DNA of 64,000 nucleotides from Bifidobacterium choloepi (GTDB lineage Bacteria; Actinomycetota; Actinomycetes; Actinomycetales; Bifidobacteriaceae), in the NCBI RefSeq assembly GCF_010667615.1, contig NZ_VYSG01000002.1:248001-312000 (forward strand), read 5' to 3'. This document shows, piece after piece, positions 27,018 through 35,366 of the stretch; within the stretch, counting starts at the first letter, position 1; the number at the start of each line of letters is the position of its first letter. The notes under the pieces were generated by a model that was not told the origin of the DNA, made no database searches, and saw only the letters and a list, made by a program, of their open reading frames with translations. Made by a program: the position numbers and the translations under genes.

Positions 27018-28553
27018 ATGAACAAACACGGCGAACAGCGCGGCGAAACCGTCGGGGAACGCGAGCTCGACGAGATGATGGCCGACGAGGGCGACCTGCG
27101 CCGCCCCGCGAAGACGGCTGACGAACGCATTCCGCGAAGCCTGGTCGGCTCGATCGTCGCCGTCGGCTCGCTCGCGTTCATCGGCATCCTGACCGAGACT
27201 GTCATGACGGTGCTATTCCCCGAGCTCATGGAGGAGTTCGGTGTCTCGACGGCGACCGTCCAGTGGCTGACGACGATCTACCTGCTCGTCGTCGGCGCGA
27301 CGATGCCGCTGTCGTCGTTCCTCAAGCGCCGCTTCACGCTCAAGTCGCTGTTCGTCGTCGCCGTCGCGCTCGCCGTCGTCGGCTCGCTGATCATGATCGT
27401 CGCGCCGACGTTCTGGATGGTGCTCGTCGCCCGCGTCGTGCAGGGCGTCGGCTCCGGCATCGCCACGCCGCTGATGATGAACATCATCCTCGAGCAGTCG
27501 CCGCGCTCGAAGGTCGGCCGGCTCATGGGCGTCGGATCGCTCGTCATCACCGTCGCTCCGGCCATCGGCCCGACCGTCGGCGGCGCCGTCTCGGCCATCC
27601 TGCCGTGGCGCGCGATCTTCGTCATCGTCATCCCGATCGTGCTGCTGCTGTCGCTGCCGGTCGGCCTCAAGTGCATCCGCCAGGCCGCGCCGACCGAACA
27701 CGCCAAGCTCAACGTCGTCCAGTTCGCCGCCATCGTCCTCGCGCTCGTCGGCCTCATCCTCGGCGTCAACCAGCTCGGCGTCGCCATCTCCGACGGCGTG
27801 GCCGGCCAGTCCTTTGGCGGCGCGCTCGCCGTCGCCATCGTCGCCCTGGCCGTCGGATTGGGCGCGCTCGCGTTCTTCGCGTGGAGCTCGCTGCGGTCGT
27901 TCTCGCCGCTCATCCGCCTGGGCTGGCTGCGCGACAGGGTCGAGCTGCTCCACGTCGTCGCCTACACGCTGCTGCCGATGCTCGGCATCGGCTTCGGCTA
28001 CGTCATCACGAACCTCGCCCAGCTCTCGCTCGGCACCGACGCGCTGATGGCCGGCCTGCTCGTGCTGCCCGGCGCGCTCGTCGGCGCGCTGTTCGCGCCG
28101 ATTGGCGGCATGCTGCTCGACCGGTTCGGTCCGGTGCGCCCGATCCTCGGGGCGATGGGCTTCGCCTTCGTCGGCCTGCTGCTCCTGCTGTCCTTCTCGC
28201 GGATGCTCACGCCCGGCACGCTCGCCGGCTTCTACTTCGTCTTCGGTGTCGGCTACGCGCTCGGTGTCTCGAACATCATGACGAGCGGCATCTCCGGCAT
28301 TCCGGGACCGTTCGTCCCCGACGGCAACGCCGTGTTCAACACCGTCCTGCAGTTCGGCGGCGCAGCCGGCATGACGCTGTTCTCGACGATCCTGTCGGTG
28401 TGCCAGGCCGGCCACGGCGAAATCGGCTCGGCCTCCTACGTCGCCGCGACGACCAACGGCGGCACCTGGATCTTCGTCGCGATGGTCGTCATCTTCGTCA
28501 TCGCCATCGGCTGCCTGGTCGCCGCGTTCCGCCTGCGCGCATCGCGGCAATGA
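27018..28553 (+). CDS. MFS transporter, DHA2 (EmrB/QacA-type), copy 3
   Basis: This 511-residue third paralogue is closer to copy 1 (VGSLAFIGILTETVMTVLFP; ISGIPGPFVPDGNAVFNTVL) than to copy 2. It has 14 helices, motif A KRRFTLKSLF and motif C LVITVAPAIGPTVGG. Its N-terminal tail is about 40 residues. ATG 26898 is in frame with a usable GGAG, but a TATATT -10 at 26927 lies downstream of it, so ATG 27018 is preferred. A strong bidirectional terminator follows at once. Substrate unknown. Confidence 0.9.
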   Translation: MNKHGEQRGETVGERELDEMMADEGDLRRPAKTADERIPRSLVGSIVAVGSLAFIGILTETVMTVLFPELMEEFGVSTATVQWLTTIYLLVVGATMPLSSFLKRRFTLKSLFVVAVALAVVGSLIMIVAPTFWMVLVARVVQGVGSGIATPLMMNIILEQSPRSKVGRLMGVGSLVITVAPAIGPTVGGAVSAILPWRAIFVIVIPIVLLLSLPVGLKCIRQAAPTEHAKLNVVQFAAIVLALVGLILGVNQLGVAISDGVAGQSFGGALAVAIVALAVGLGALAFFAWSSLRSFSPLIRLGWLRDRVELLHVVAYTLLPMLGIGFGYVITNLAQLSLGTDALMAGLLVLPGALVGALFAPIGGMLLDRFGPVRPILGAMGFAFVGLLLLLSFSRMLTPGTLAGFYFVFGVGYALGVSNIMTSGISGIPGPFVPDGNAVFNTVLQFGGAAGMTLFSTILSVCQAGHGEIGSASYVAATTNGGTWIFVAMVVIFVIAIGCLVAAFRLRASRQ

Positions 28554-28583
28554 AAAAATCCCCGCCGCCGGGCGGGGATTTTT
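28554..28583. terminator. Bidirectional intrinsic terminator
   Basis: AAAAATCCCCGCC (28554-28566) pairs with GGCGGGGATTTTT (28571-28583); A- and T-runs at the two ends allow termination on both strands, between MFS copy 3 and the convergent acetyltransferase gene. Confidence 0.9.
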
Positions 28584-28601
28584 CCATTGCCGTTCGGACA
28601 G

Positions 28602-29363
28602 TCAGCCGCGGCCGAGCGGATTGACGCCCTCGTTCGAGAAGTCGGTCTCGTCGTCGTACATCAGCACGCGCAGGTGCTGGTCGAGATCGAGGTTCTCGGC
28701 GGCCAGCTGCGGCGCCGGAGCCGCGGAGGACCCCGGGTCCGGCTGCGCATTCATCTCGTCGTCGTCGGCGGCGCCGTAGGCGAGCGTGCCCTGCTGGGCC
28801 AGGTTCATGCCCTGATGGTCGTAGAACGCGAAGTCGCTCGTCGTGTCCGTCATCAGGAAGTAGTTCTTGACGCCGGCGGCCTTGAACTCGCCGAGCATCC
28901 AGTCGAACAGCTGGCCGCCGATGCCCTGGCCGCGGTAGGCCGGGTCGACGATGAACAGCACGATTTCCGCGTCGTAGGCGGCGCCCTCGCGCTTCGCCTT
29001 CTCGAGCATGCGGCGGTCGGCCTCGTGCTCGGCCTTCAGGCGGTCGACGAGCTTGCGGCCGGTCTTCGAGAAATGCAGCGGAAACAGCAGCGTGCCGACA
29101 TGGCGGTGGTGCTTGTTGTAGCTGCCCCTGCGCGTCTCGCGCGAATCGATGCGGCCGAGGATGACGCCGATGACGCTGTCGTGGATCGTCGCCACGCGGG
29201 CCGTCGTCGTGCGGGCCAGGCAGTATTCGAGATCGGCCTCGGCAATGCGGTGGGCCTGCTCGTCGGAGCAGTCCTCGTTGGCGTGCCAGGCATTCTGGAT
29301 CAGCGTCGTCAGCGTCGGATAGTCGTCGCGCTGCAACGTCCTGTAAGCAACTTGTTCACTCAT
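28602..29363 (-). CDS. GNAT family N-acetyltransferase
   Basis: This 253-residue protein has a GNAT fold. The acetyl-CoA pyrophosphate loop is RGQGIGGQLF near residue 145, preceded by the beta-4 strand AEIVLFIVDPAYR and followed by NYFLMTDTTSDFAFYDHQGM. The N-terminal part includes a YNKHHRHVGTLLFPLHF stretch that may shape the acceptor site. The last 55 residues are acidic and low in complexity. Acceptor unknown (small molecule or protein). ATG 29363 is preceded at 6 nt by a minus-strand TACGAT, hence probably leaderless. Single gene. Confidence 0.85.
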   Translation of the reverse strand: MSEQVAYRTLQRDDYPTLTTLIQNAWHANEDCSDEQAHRIAEADLEYCLARTTTARVATIHDSVIGVILGRIDSRETRRGSYNKHHRHVGTLLFPLHFSKTGRKLVDRLKAEHEADRRMLEKAKREGAAYDAEIVLFIVDPAYRGQGIGGQLFDWMLGEFKAAGVKNYFLMTDTTSDFAFYDHQGMNLAQQGTLAYGAADDDEMNAQPDPGSSAAPAPQLAAENLDLDQHLRVLMYDDETDFSNEGVNPLGRG

Positions 29364-29369
29364 GCCTTC

Positions 29370-29375
29370 ATCGTA
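29370..29375 (-). promoter_or_regulatory. -10 element of the acetyltransferase gene, leaderless arrangement
   Basis: On the minus strand TACGAT is followed by GAAGGC and then ATG. No other SD-like sequence is positioned for initiation. Confidence 0.45.
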
Positions 29376-29592
29376 TGTGACGATTCACCACCGCGCGGCC
29401 GTCTCACGCGGTCAGCACAAGGGAATTTGTCGGGGGAGACCGGCGCCGTCCGTTCCCGTCGCCGGTCATGCCGACGGCGCAACGGCGCGCCGGCGGAACA
29501 TGGCGGACGACACGGGGGCGTCGCGGCGCCGGAGCCATTGCCGGACACGGCGCCGCGGCGCCGACGGCGACGGTTGCATGGCGGTCATGCTT

Positions 29593-29621
29593 TTGTGCAT
29601 CGCCGCGCGCGGTGTTATATT
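29593..29621 (+). promoter_or_regulatory. Promoter of the SWIM-domain gene
   Basis: TTGTGC (29593-29598), a 17-bp spacer and TATATT (29616-29621) make one of the best sigma-70-type promoters in the window; the start is expected near 29628. Confidence 0.6.
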
Positions 29622-29627
29622 CTTGGT

Positions 29628-29819
29628 GTTTGCACAGCTCGGTGGCCGGTGGGGAAACCAGCGGTTCGGGACACGGTCGCCGCTTCGCCCGGGGGAGAAT
29701 CCGGCAGCGGATTCACCGGACGGCCGTGCGCCATGCCGCCACGTTCATCGGAGAACGGGACGGAACGCCTTCCGCGGCCATAAGGGGTGGCCGTGCGCGG
29801 ACACGAAAGGAGGGGCCGG
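29628..29819 (+). other. About 190-nt GC-rich 5' leader of the SWIM-domain gene
   Basis: No coding support. It contains a hairpin CGGCCA/TGGCCG (29775-29780, 29788-29793) 13 nt before the SD AAAGGAGG, and the 10-mer GGCCGTGCGC occurs twice. Upstream of the promoter, 29376-29592 shows nothing I can interpret. Confidence 0.4.
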
Positions 29820-31400
29820 ATGGTTCGTGACACCTGCATATGCGGCAAGCCGCTCAAGGGACTGGCCGTGACTGGTCCGCATCGCTTCACGTTCATTCCC
29901 GCCTCCTCGCTGGCCCACTACAACTACGACCTGCCGTTCGACAGCGGCGTCCACCTGTCCGGCGGCCGCGTGCTCGAACAGTGCGAATCGTGCGGGGCGC
30001 TGACGTTCTGCGAGTATCCGCCGCTCGACGGCCACGAGCGCGGTGACGATCCGCTCGTCACCTACGGTCCCGGCACCGTCTACGAACAGTGCGACCTCGC
30101 GTCGGTGCCGACGACGTACCGCAGTTTCCGCGCGCTGATGAGCTCCGGCGTGACCGGCGGCATCATGTTCTCCGACGGCCTGCGCGCCAACCTCGCCGAC
30201 CTCTACCACACGTCGGTCGCCGACCTGCCGAGCTGGAAGGTCGTCAAGGACGCGATCCTCGACCCGACGAACGTGACGCTCGACGAATGGTGGAGCGCGT
30301 CGATCGGCCGCAACTTCGTCGTGCTCTACGAAAACACGAAGGTGCTGCGTCCGGTCGCCTCGTGGCACCGCGTGGCCGGCACCGAACCGCCGAACCCGAG
30401 GATCGAGCAGTTCAACCGGCTCAACCACGACCCGCTCGCCAAGTACGCGTCCGACATGAACGAGGTCAACGACGCGCGCGAGGACATTGTCGTGCCGAAC
30501 GACCGGCGCCGGCTGCTGGCGATCGGCAACCGCGCCCGCCTGCGCCTGCTCGCCTCGTCGCTGCGGGTCGGCCGCATGCTGCCGGACGTCGCCCAGTGGA
30601 TGGCCGCCGACACGCTGCAGGCCGGCAACGACCTGTTCAACGCCGGCCGCGTGCTCCAGGTCGACGAGACCGTCTACGGCATCTGGCATGCGCTCGTCTC
30701 CGACCCGTCGATGGCCTACGATGCCCAGGTCGACATCCTGATCCGCCACAACGCCGTCGCGCGCATCACCTGCTCGTGCGACGAGGGGCAGCACCGGCAC
30801 CTGTGCCGGCACATGGCGGCCGCGATCTTCGAGATCGGGCGTCGCTTCCAGTTCCGCGTCTCGATGCCGGACGAATCGTTCACGACCGTCGGTCCGGCCA
30901 CGCCGGTCGCCGGCCATCCGGGCTTCAGGGACGCCGGAAAGGCCGGCAAGAAGTCCGAACGCTACCGTCACTATGCCGACGCGCTGTCGCTGATCCACGG
31001 CGTCGCCGGCCACGAACGGCGCTACCGGCTCTACACCAGCTTCATCGAGCCGATCGAGCACGCCGCCGAGCCGCTCTACCACATCGAGTTCATGGCGATG
31101 GATCCGGCCGGCAAGCACAAGGTCGGCTTCTGCGTCTACTCGAAGGTCATGCTCTCGTTCATCGAGGCCGTCGTCAACCGCAGTTCCGGCTACCGCAAGG
31201 TCCTCGCCTCGTACGGCCTCGACCGCAACGTGCGGCTCGACATCCTGAAGATCGACGACCTCGACGGCGATCTCGTCGAGGCGCTCGTCGCGATGCTCGT
31301 GCACAAGGAACAGACGAACGAGGGGTCGCTCGCCGAGGCGCTCGAGACCGGCACGCTGCTGCGGCTGCTCAAGCGGCTCGCCGAGATCGATGGCCAGTGA
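29820..31400 (+). CDS. SWIM zinc-finger domain protein of unknown function
   Basis: This is a 526-residue cytosolic protein without known enzymatic motifs. A SWIM zinc domain is clear at C318-x-C320 and C329-x-H331 (ITCSCDEGQHRHLCRHM). The N-terminus has a possible separate zinc site, C6-x-C8 with C55-x-x-C58. SWIM domains bind DNA, RNA or protein and are often attached to helicases or transposases, but here none is fused or adjacent. AAAGGAGG gives ideal spacing to ATG 29820 (the frame is open to 29787). It sits between the divergent acetyltransferase and the acyl-CoA synthetase, transcribed from its own promoter with a long leader. Function not assignable. Confidence 0.75.
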   Translation: MVRDTCICGKPLKGLAVTGPHRFTFIPASSLAHYNYDLPFDSGVHLSGGRVLEQCESCGALTFCEYPPLDGHERGDDPLVTYGPGTVYEQCDLASVPTTYRSFRALMSSGVTGGIMFSDGLRANLADLYHTSVADLPSWKVVKDAILDPTNVTLDEWWSASIGRNFVVLYENTKVLRPVASWHRVAGTEPPNPRIEQFNRLNHDPLAKYASDMNEVNDAREDIVVPNDRRRLLAIGNRARLRLLASSLRVGRMLPDVAQWMAADTLQAGNDLFNAGRVLQVDETVYGIWHALVSDPSMAYDAQVDILIRHNAVARITCSCDEGQHRHLCRHMAAAIFEIGRRFQFRVSMPDESFTTVGPATPVAGHPGFRDAGKAGKKSERYRHYADALSLIHGVAGHERRYRLYTSFIEPIEHAAEPLYHIEFMAMDPAGKHKVGFCVYSKVMLSFIEAVVNRSSGYRKVLASYGLDRNVRLDILKIDDLDGDLVEALVAMLVHKEQTNEGSLAEALETGTLLRLLKRLAEIDGQ

Positions 31401-31505
31401 GCGGAACGGTTGTGCAGACCGTGTGCCGAACGGGGGCGCGCCGCCGGCCGCGACAGGGAATCGTTGCGCCGTGAAACTATTCTCCCGGCTACGAAACACC
31501 AAGGT

Positions 31506-31517
31506 TACGGAACCGTA
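31506..31517 (+). promoter_or_regulatory. Palindromic operator candidate before the acyl-CoA synthetase gene
   Basis: TACGGAACCGTA is a perfect 12-bp palindrome 34 bp upstream of ATG 31551, a plausible position for a repressor. The regulator is unknown. Confidence 0.3.
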
Positions 31518-31550
31518 GAAAAGTCACGTCGTCCGTGTAAGCCAGTGACT

Positions 31551-33449
31551 ATGGCAACTGAAGAACAGCAGGCTCCGACCACGAAGCCGGAAGCCTCCCA
31601 GAACGTCGACGACAAGGCGATCAACGCCGGCATCGTCAAGGAATACACCACTCCGCTCCACGAGCCGATCGATCCGGACATCAACCTGTTCGACTTCGTC
31701 GACGACAGGGTCGAGCGCGATCCCGACGGCTCGCTCATCGGCTACAAGAACGACCAGGGCGAGTGGGGCTACTTCTCGGCCACCGAGTTCCGCGAGAAGA
31801 TCATCGCGATCGGCAAGGGCCTGATCGGCTGGGGCGCCCGCCCGGGCGAGTCGATCTCGATCGTCGCGCACACCCGCTGGGAGTGGGTGGCGCTCGACCT
31901 CGCGATCATGGGCATCGGCTGCGTGACGGTGCCGGTCTACGAGACGAATTCGGCCGCGCAGATGCGTTCGATCTTCAACGATTCGGAAGTCGTGCTCGCG
32001 TTCTCCGAGGACGATTCGCAGCAGGAGAAGATCGACGCGATCGACAACGAGACGCCGTCGCTGCGCGGATCGTTCGTCATCAATTCCGAGGGCCTCGACG
32101 CGATCGTCGCGTACGGCGTCAACGTGTCCGACGAGGAATTCTACGCGCGCAAGAACGCCGTTCACGGCGACAGGCTCGCGACGATCATCTACACGTCCGG
32201 CTCGACCGGCACGCCGAAGGGCGTGGAGCTCTCGCACCGCAACATGGCCGCCGAATGCCTCGGCGCGCTGCAGTACATGCCGCGCGCGATCAACATTCCG
32301 GATCGCCGCCTGCTGCTGTTCCTGCCGCTGTCGCACGTGTTCGCGCGCTTCATGGTCATCGTCGGCATCGCCGGCACCGTGACGACCGGCCTGTCCGACA
32401 ACATGAAGTCGATCGTCCAGGACTTCGAGAAGTTCGGCCCGACGCTGCTGCTCGCCGTCCCGCGCGTGTTCGAGAAGGTCTACAACGCCGCCTCGCAGCG
32501 CGCCGGCAGCGGCATGAAGGGCAAGATCTTCGCCCGCGCCGTCGAGACCGCCGTCGAATGGTCGAAGGCCGAGCAGTCCGGCGAGAAGATTCCGGGCGGC
32601 CTCAACCTGCGTCACAAGCTGTACGATTCGCTCGTCTACAAGCAGATCCGCACGATCTTCGGCCCGAACGCCGACTTCGCGATCACCGGCGGCGCGCCGA
32701 TGGATTCGTGGCTGGCGCACTTCTTCAACGGCATCGGCATGCCGCTGCTCGAGGGCTACGGCATGACCGAGACGTCCGGCCCGGTCACTGTCTCGCTGCC
32801 GGACAACAACCACATCGGCACGATCGGCCAGCCGCTGTGCGGCGTCACCGCCGGCGTGGCCGAGGACGGCGAACTGTGCTTCAAGGGCGAGAACGTCTGC
32901 ATGGGCTACCACAACCAGCCCGAGATCACGGCGCAGCAGATCGTTGACGGCTGGATCCACACCGGCGATCTCGGCGACGTCGACGACGAGGGCTTCGTGA
33001 CGATCACCGGCCGCAAGAAGGACCTCATCATCACGGCCGGCGGCAAGAACGTCTCGCCGGGCGCCCTCGAGGCGACTGTCATGACGTCGCCGGTCGTCTC
33101 CCAGTGCCTCGTCATCGGCGACCGCAAGCCGTTCGTCGCCGCGCTCGTCACGCTCGACATGACCGACGCCAACGCATGGCTCGCCTCGCGCGGCGCCCAG
33201 CCAGCCGAATCGCTCGAGGAGCTCTCGAAGAACCCGATCGTGCATGCCGAGGTCGAACGCATTATCAAGAAGGCGAACGAGGGCGTCTCCCGTGCCGAGT
33301 CGATCCGCAAGTTCGAGATCCTGCCCGACGAGTTCACCGAGGCCAACGGCATGCTGACCGCCTCGATGAAGACGCGCCGCAAGCCGATCATCGACCACTA
33401 CCGCAAGCTCATCGACACTGTCATCTACGTGCCGAAGAAGAAGGGCTGA
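31551..33449 (+). CDS. Long-chain acyl-CoA synthetase (AMP-dependent ligase)
   Basis: This 632-residue ANL-superfamily enzyme has the P-loop IIYTSGSTGTPKGVELSH, the adenine-binding GYGMTETSG segment, the hinge DLGDVDDEGFVTITGRKKDL and the C-terminal catalytic Lys region. It activates fatty acids to acyl-AMP and then acyl-CoA, probably for membrane lipid synthesis from exogenous fatty acids, since bifidobacteria are not known for beta-oxidation. It is of the FAA1/FadD15 type by its long N-terminal domain. The frame is open upstream to 31410 but no start is supported before ATG 31551. A terminator lies 20 nt after the stop. Confidence 0.92.
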   Translation: MATEEQQAPTTKPEASQNVDDKAINAGIVKEYTTPLHEPIDPDINLFDFVDDRVERDPDGSLIGYKNDQGEWGYFSATEFREKIIAIGKGLIGWGARPGESISIVAHTRWEWVALDLAIMGIGCVTVPVYETNSAAQMRSIFNDSEVVLAFSEDDSQQEKIDAIDNETPSLRGSFVINSEGLDAIVAYGVNVSDEEFYARKNAVHGDRLATIIYTSGSTGTPKGVELSHRNMAAECLGALQYMPRAINIPDRRLLLFLPLSHVFARFMVIVGIAGTVTTGLSDNMKSIVQDFEKFGPTLLLAVPRVFEKVYNAASQRAGSGMKGKIFARAVETAVEWSKAEQSGEKIPGGLNLRHKLYDSLVYKQIRTIFGPNADFAITGGAPMDSWLAHFFNGIGMPLLEGYGMTETSGPVTVSLPDNNHIGTIGQPLCGVTAGVAEDGELCFKGENVCMGYHNQPEITAQQIVDGWIHTGDLGDVDDEGFVTITGRKKDLIITAGGKNVSPGALEATVMTSPVVSQCLVIGDRKPFVAALVTLDMTDANAWLASRGAQPAESLEELSKNPIVHAEVERIIKKANEGVSRAESIRKFEILPDEFTEANGMLTASMKTRRKPIIDHYRKLIDTVIYVPKKKG

Positions 33450-33468
33450 GCCTTTTCGCCGCACCGGG

Positions 33469-33501
33469 CAGGGCGCTTTCCCGCAATGGGGGAGCGCCCT
33501 G
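33469..33501 (+). terminator. Terminator after the acyl-CoA synthetase gene
   Basis: CAGGGCGCT pairs with AGCGCCCTG with additional C/G pairing inside, followed by TTTCGTCTT. Confidence 0.75.
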
Positions 33502-33536
33502 TTTCGTCTTGTCCGTCTTGCCATGCGACTGTTCTT

Positions 33537-33579
33537 CCATGTCGCAATCCCGCGATCCGGCCAGCGGGTTGCGACATGG
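33537..33579 (+). repeat. Dispersed hairpin with TGTCGC core
   Basis: Arms 33537-33553 and 33564-33579 pair over 16 bp with one bulge. It sits just beyond a conventional terminator, so termination is unlikely to be its main role. Confidence 0.55.
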
Positions 33580-33617
33580 ACAGGAGGCCGCTTCCGTTCT
33601 TCCGTGGCGAACGTGAC

Positions 33618-33646
33618 TTGTATCCGGACGCTGGCACGACGATATT
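33618..33646 (+). promoter_or_regulatory. Promoter of the DUF488 gene
   Basis: TTGTAT, 17-bp spacer, GATATT; start near 33653 and SD AAGGGGG at 33679. Confidence 0.5.
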
Positions 33647-33694
33647 GGGTCACGACGCCGCAGCCGGCGGCGCCGGCAAGGGGGACCGGTACGA

Positions 33695-34780
33695 ATGCTG
33701 CACGAACTCAGGATCAAGCGCGTCTACGACCATCCGTCGCCGGACGACGGCTACAGGATCCTCGTCGACCGGGCATGGCCACGGGGGCTGAGCCGGGAAA
33801 CCGCCGACCTGTACTACCGCGCCAACAGGGAACTCGGCCCGAGCGCCGAACTGAAGGCGTTCCTCGGCCACACGCGGCCGAACTTCCCGGTCTTCGCCGA
33901 ACGCTACGTCGACGAACTCGACAGCCGTCCCGAAGCCCACGAGATGGCGAGGAAGATCCGCGAACTGCTCGAACACGACAACGTCACGCTCGTCTACATC
34001 TCGCGGCATCCGACGAAGAACACGGCCGTCATCGTGCGCAACTGGCTCTACCGCCAGTGGGGCATGCGCCCGCAGCTGCCGGTCTGGTACACGACGACCG
34101 GCCTCGACGCTCCCGGCAGCCACGCCTCCGAAGACGCGAACCACGCCGGACGGACAGATCGTGCCAACGCTTCGACACCAACCGATGAACAGGGGGATTC
34201 CATGGACACCAACGAACGCAACGACGACCTGGCGAAGGCCGCACGGATTGCCGATGAGCCGGTCGTCGGCGCAAGCGACAACCCGCGCATGACGGTGCGC
34301 ACCGAGGAGAAGGCCGCCGAGACCGCCGACGAGGAGCGCAGGCTGTTCCGCGAAGGCGACAAGATCGAGCGCCGCGGCGGCACCGTCGAAAGCGAATATC
34401 CGCACTCGATCCGGATCAAGCGCATTTACGAGGAGCCGGCTGCCGACGACGGCGCCCGCATCCTCGTCGACCGGCTGTGGCCGCGCGGCGTGTCCCGCGA
34501 GAAGGCGCAGCTGACCGACTGGAGCGACTACGAGGTGCCGCCGACCGCCGAACTGCGCAAGTGGTTCGGCCACGACCCGGCCAAGTTCGCCGAGTTCAGG
34601 AAACGCTACGTGGCCGAGCTCGACGCCAGCGGCGACGCCCACGACTTCGCGGACAAGGTCGGCAAGACGCTGCGCGACGAGAACGTGACGCTGCTGTACG
34701 CGGCGAAGGACACCGTGCACAACGGTGCCGTCGTGCTGCGCGACTGGCTCGACGGCCAGCTCGGCATCGCGACGAAGTAG
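33695..34780 (+). CDS. Double DUF488 domain protein
   Basis: This 361-residue protein contains two complete DUF488 domains in tandem: about residues 4-120 (IKRVYDHPSPDDGYRILVDR, WPRGLSRE, FLGHTRPNF) and about 230-355 (IKRIYEEPAADDGARILVDR, WPRGVSREKA, WFGHDPAKF). They are joined by a roughly 105-residue acidic, low-complexity linker. DUF488 proteins are usually single-domain, about 120 residues, and of unknown function. The frame is continuous with no stop between the halves. An internal ATG at 34201 (residue 169) has CAGGGGG before it and could allow separate synthesis of the second half. SD AAGGGGG lies 9 nt before ATG 33695. Confidence 0.85.
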   Translation: MLHELRIKRVYDHPSPDDGYRILVDRAWPRGLSRETADLYYRANRELGPSAELKAFLGHTRPNFPVFAERYVDELDSRPEAHEMARKIRELLEHDNVTLVYISRHPTKNTAVIVRNWLYRQWGMRPQLPVWYTTTGLDAPGSHASEDANHAGRTDRANASTPTDEQGDSMDTNERNDDLAKAARIADEPVVGASDNPRMTVRTEEKAAETADEERRLFREGDKIERRGGTVESEYPHSIRIKRIYEEPAADDGARILVDRLWPRGVSREKAQLTDWSDYEVPPTAELRKWFGHDPAKFAEFRKRYVAELDASGDAHDFADKVGKTLRDENVTLLYAAKDTVHNGAVVLRDWLDGQLGIATK

Positions 34781-34806
34781 GCCGGCGCGAACCGGTCCAA
34801 TGCAGT

Positions 34807-34857
34807 CGGCGGGGGCTCCCGTCCGCGGAAAAATTCCGCGGACGGGAGTCCCCGCCG
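34807..34857 (+). terminator. 24-bp hairpin after the DUF488 gene
   Basis: Arms 34807-34830 and 34834-34857 pair with a single G-U, loop AAA, followed by TTTGCC. It begins 26 nt after the stop. Confidence 0.75.
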
Positions 34858-34953
34858 TTTGCCTGCCGACGACAGTCGTTCCTGAAAGCCGGCTGTGAGA
34901 ACGCTGACGTTATTCGAACGAAGGAATTCCCGCCGAAATGTCGCACAATCCCG

Positions 34954-34959
34954 TATATT
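34954..34959 (+). promoter_or_regulatory. -10 element upstream of two tiny genes
   Basis: TATATT in an AT-rich patch about 100 bp after the DUF488 terminator; expected start near 34966. No -35 is evident. Confidence 0.4.
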
Positions 34960-34980
34960 GAAACCGTAACGAGAGCGAAG

Positions 34981-35058
34981 ATGGTTGGGGAACCTGAGCC
35001 GAAGGGTCTGTACATTCGTTACGACGTTGGTGAGCCGCCGCGGGCGGCCAAGGGGTGA
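34981..35058 (+). CDS. Candidate 25-residue peptide gene
   Basis: The frame encodes MVGEPEPKG, then LYIRYDVGEPPRAAKG. It starts 22 nt after a TATATT -10 and stops 6 nt before the next small gene. The peptide is Pro/Gly/Glu rich without a membrane segment. GAGAGCGAAG before the ATG is a poor SD. It could be a leader peptide for the following gene or simply part of its 5' leader; coding status is uncertain. Confidence 0.35.
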   Translation: MVGEPEPKGLYIRYDVGEPPRAAKG

Positions 35059-35064
35059 TGACAC

Positions 35065-35226
35065 ATGATGATGGTGGTTGTTGGAATCATTGGACTGGCG
35101 TTCGCCGGACTGTTCGTGTTCAGCGCGGACCGCGCGGCATGGGACGACGAGAACGACGCCGAGAAAGTACCCGTCCCGGTGCCGGTCGACGACGACTCGA
35201 TCGAGTCGCGGCTGCGTAACCTGTGA
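35065..35226 (+). CDS. Small single-pass membrane protein, 53 residues
   Basis: The product starts MMMVVVGIIGLAFAGLFVF, an N-terminal membrane helix, followed by an acidic cytosolic or external tail with DDENDAEK, a VPVPVPV stretch and SIESRLRNL. AAGGGG lies 9 nt before the first ATG. Codon choice (GTC, CTG, GAC, CGC) matches the neighbours. The orderly layout of helix, charged linker and amphipathic end argues that it is a real gene. Function unknown. It is transcribed with the 25-codon frame and precedes the metallopeptidase gene by 140 bp. Confidence 0.6.
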   Translation: MMMVVVGIIGLAFAGLFVFSADRAAWDDENDAEKVPVPVPVDDDSIESRLRNL

Positions 35227-35354
35227 CGGCATGACCGGACGGCATCCGGACTTCCGACATCGTGATCGGCGACCGCAAGGCCGCCGATTTTTTCATGGAC
35301 GGCTGCCGGATGACACGGACGTGTTGGCGGCCGGCGAACGCCGCGCAGTCACGA

Positions 35355-35360
35355 TAGGGT
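35355..35360 (+). promoter_or_regulatory. -10-like element of the metallopeptidase gene
   Basis: TAGGGT ends 6 nt before ATG 35367; weaker match than other leaderless promoters here. Confidence 0.3.
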
Positions 35361-35366
35361 GAACAC

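Noticed and set aside
29640..29720. Possible cobalamin-type riboswitch in the SWIM leader
   Set aside because: A few GGGAA/CCGG-like bits were suggestive, but there is no B12 box (GCCACTG) and the conserved order does not fit.
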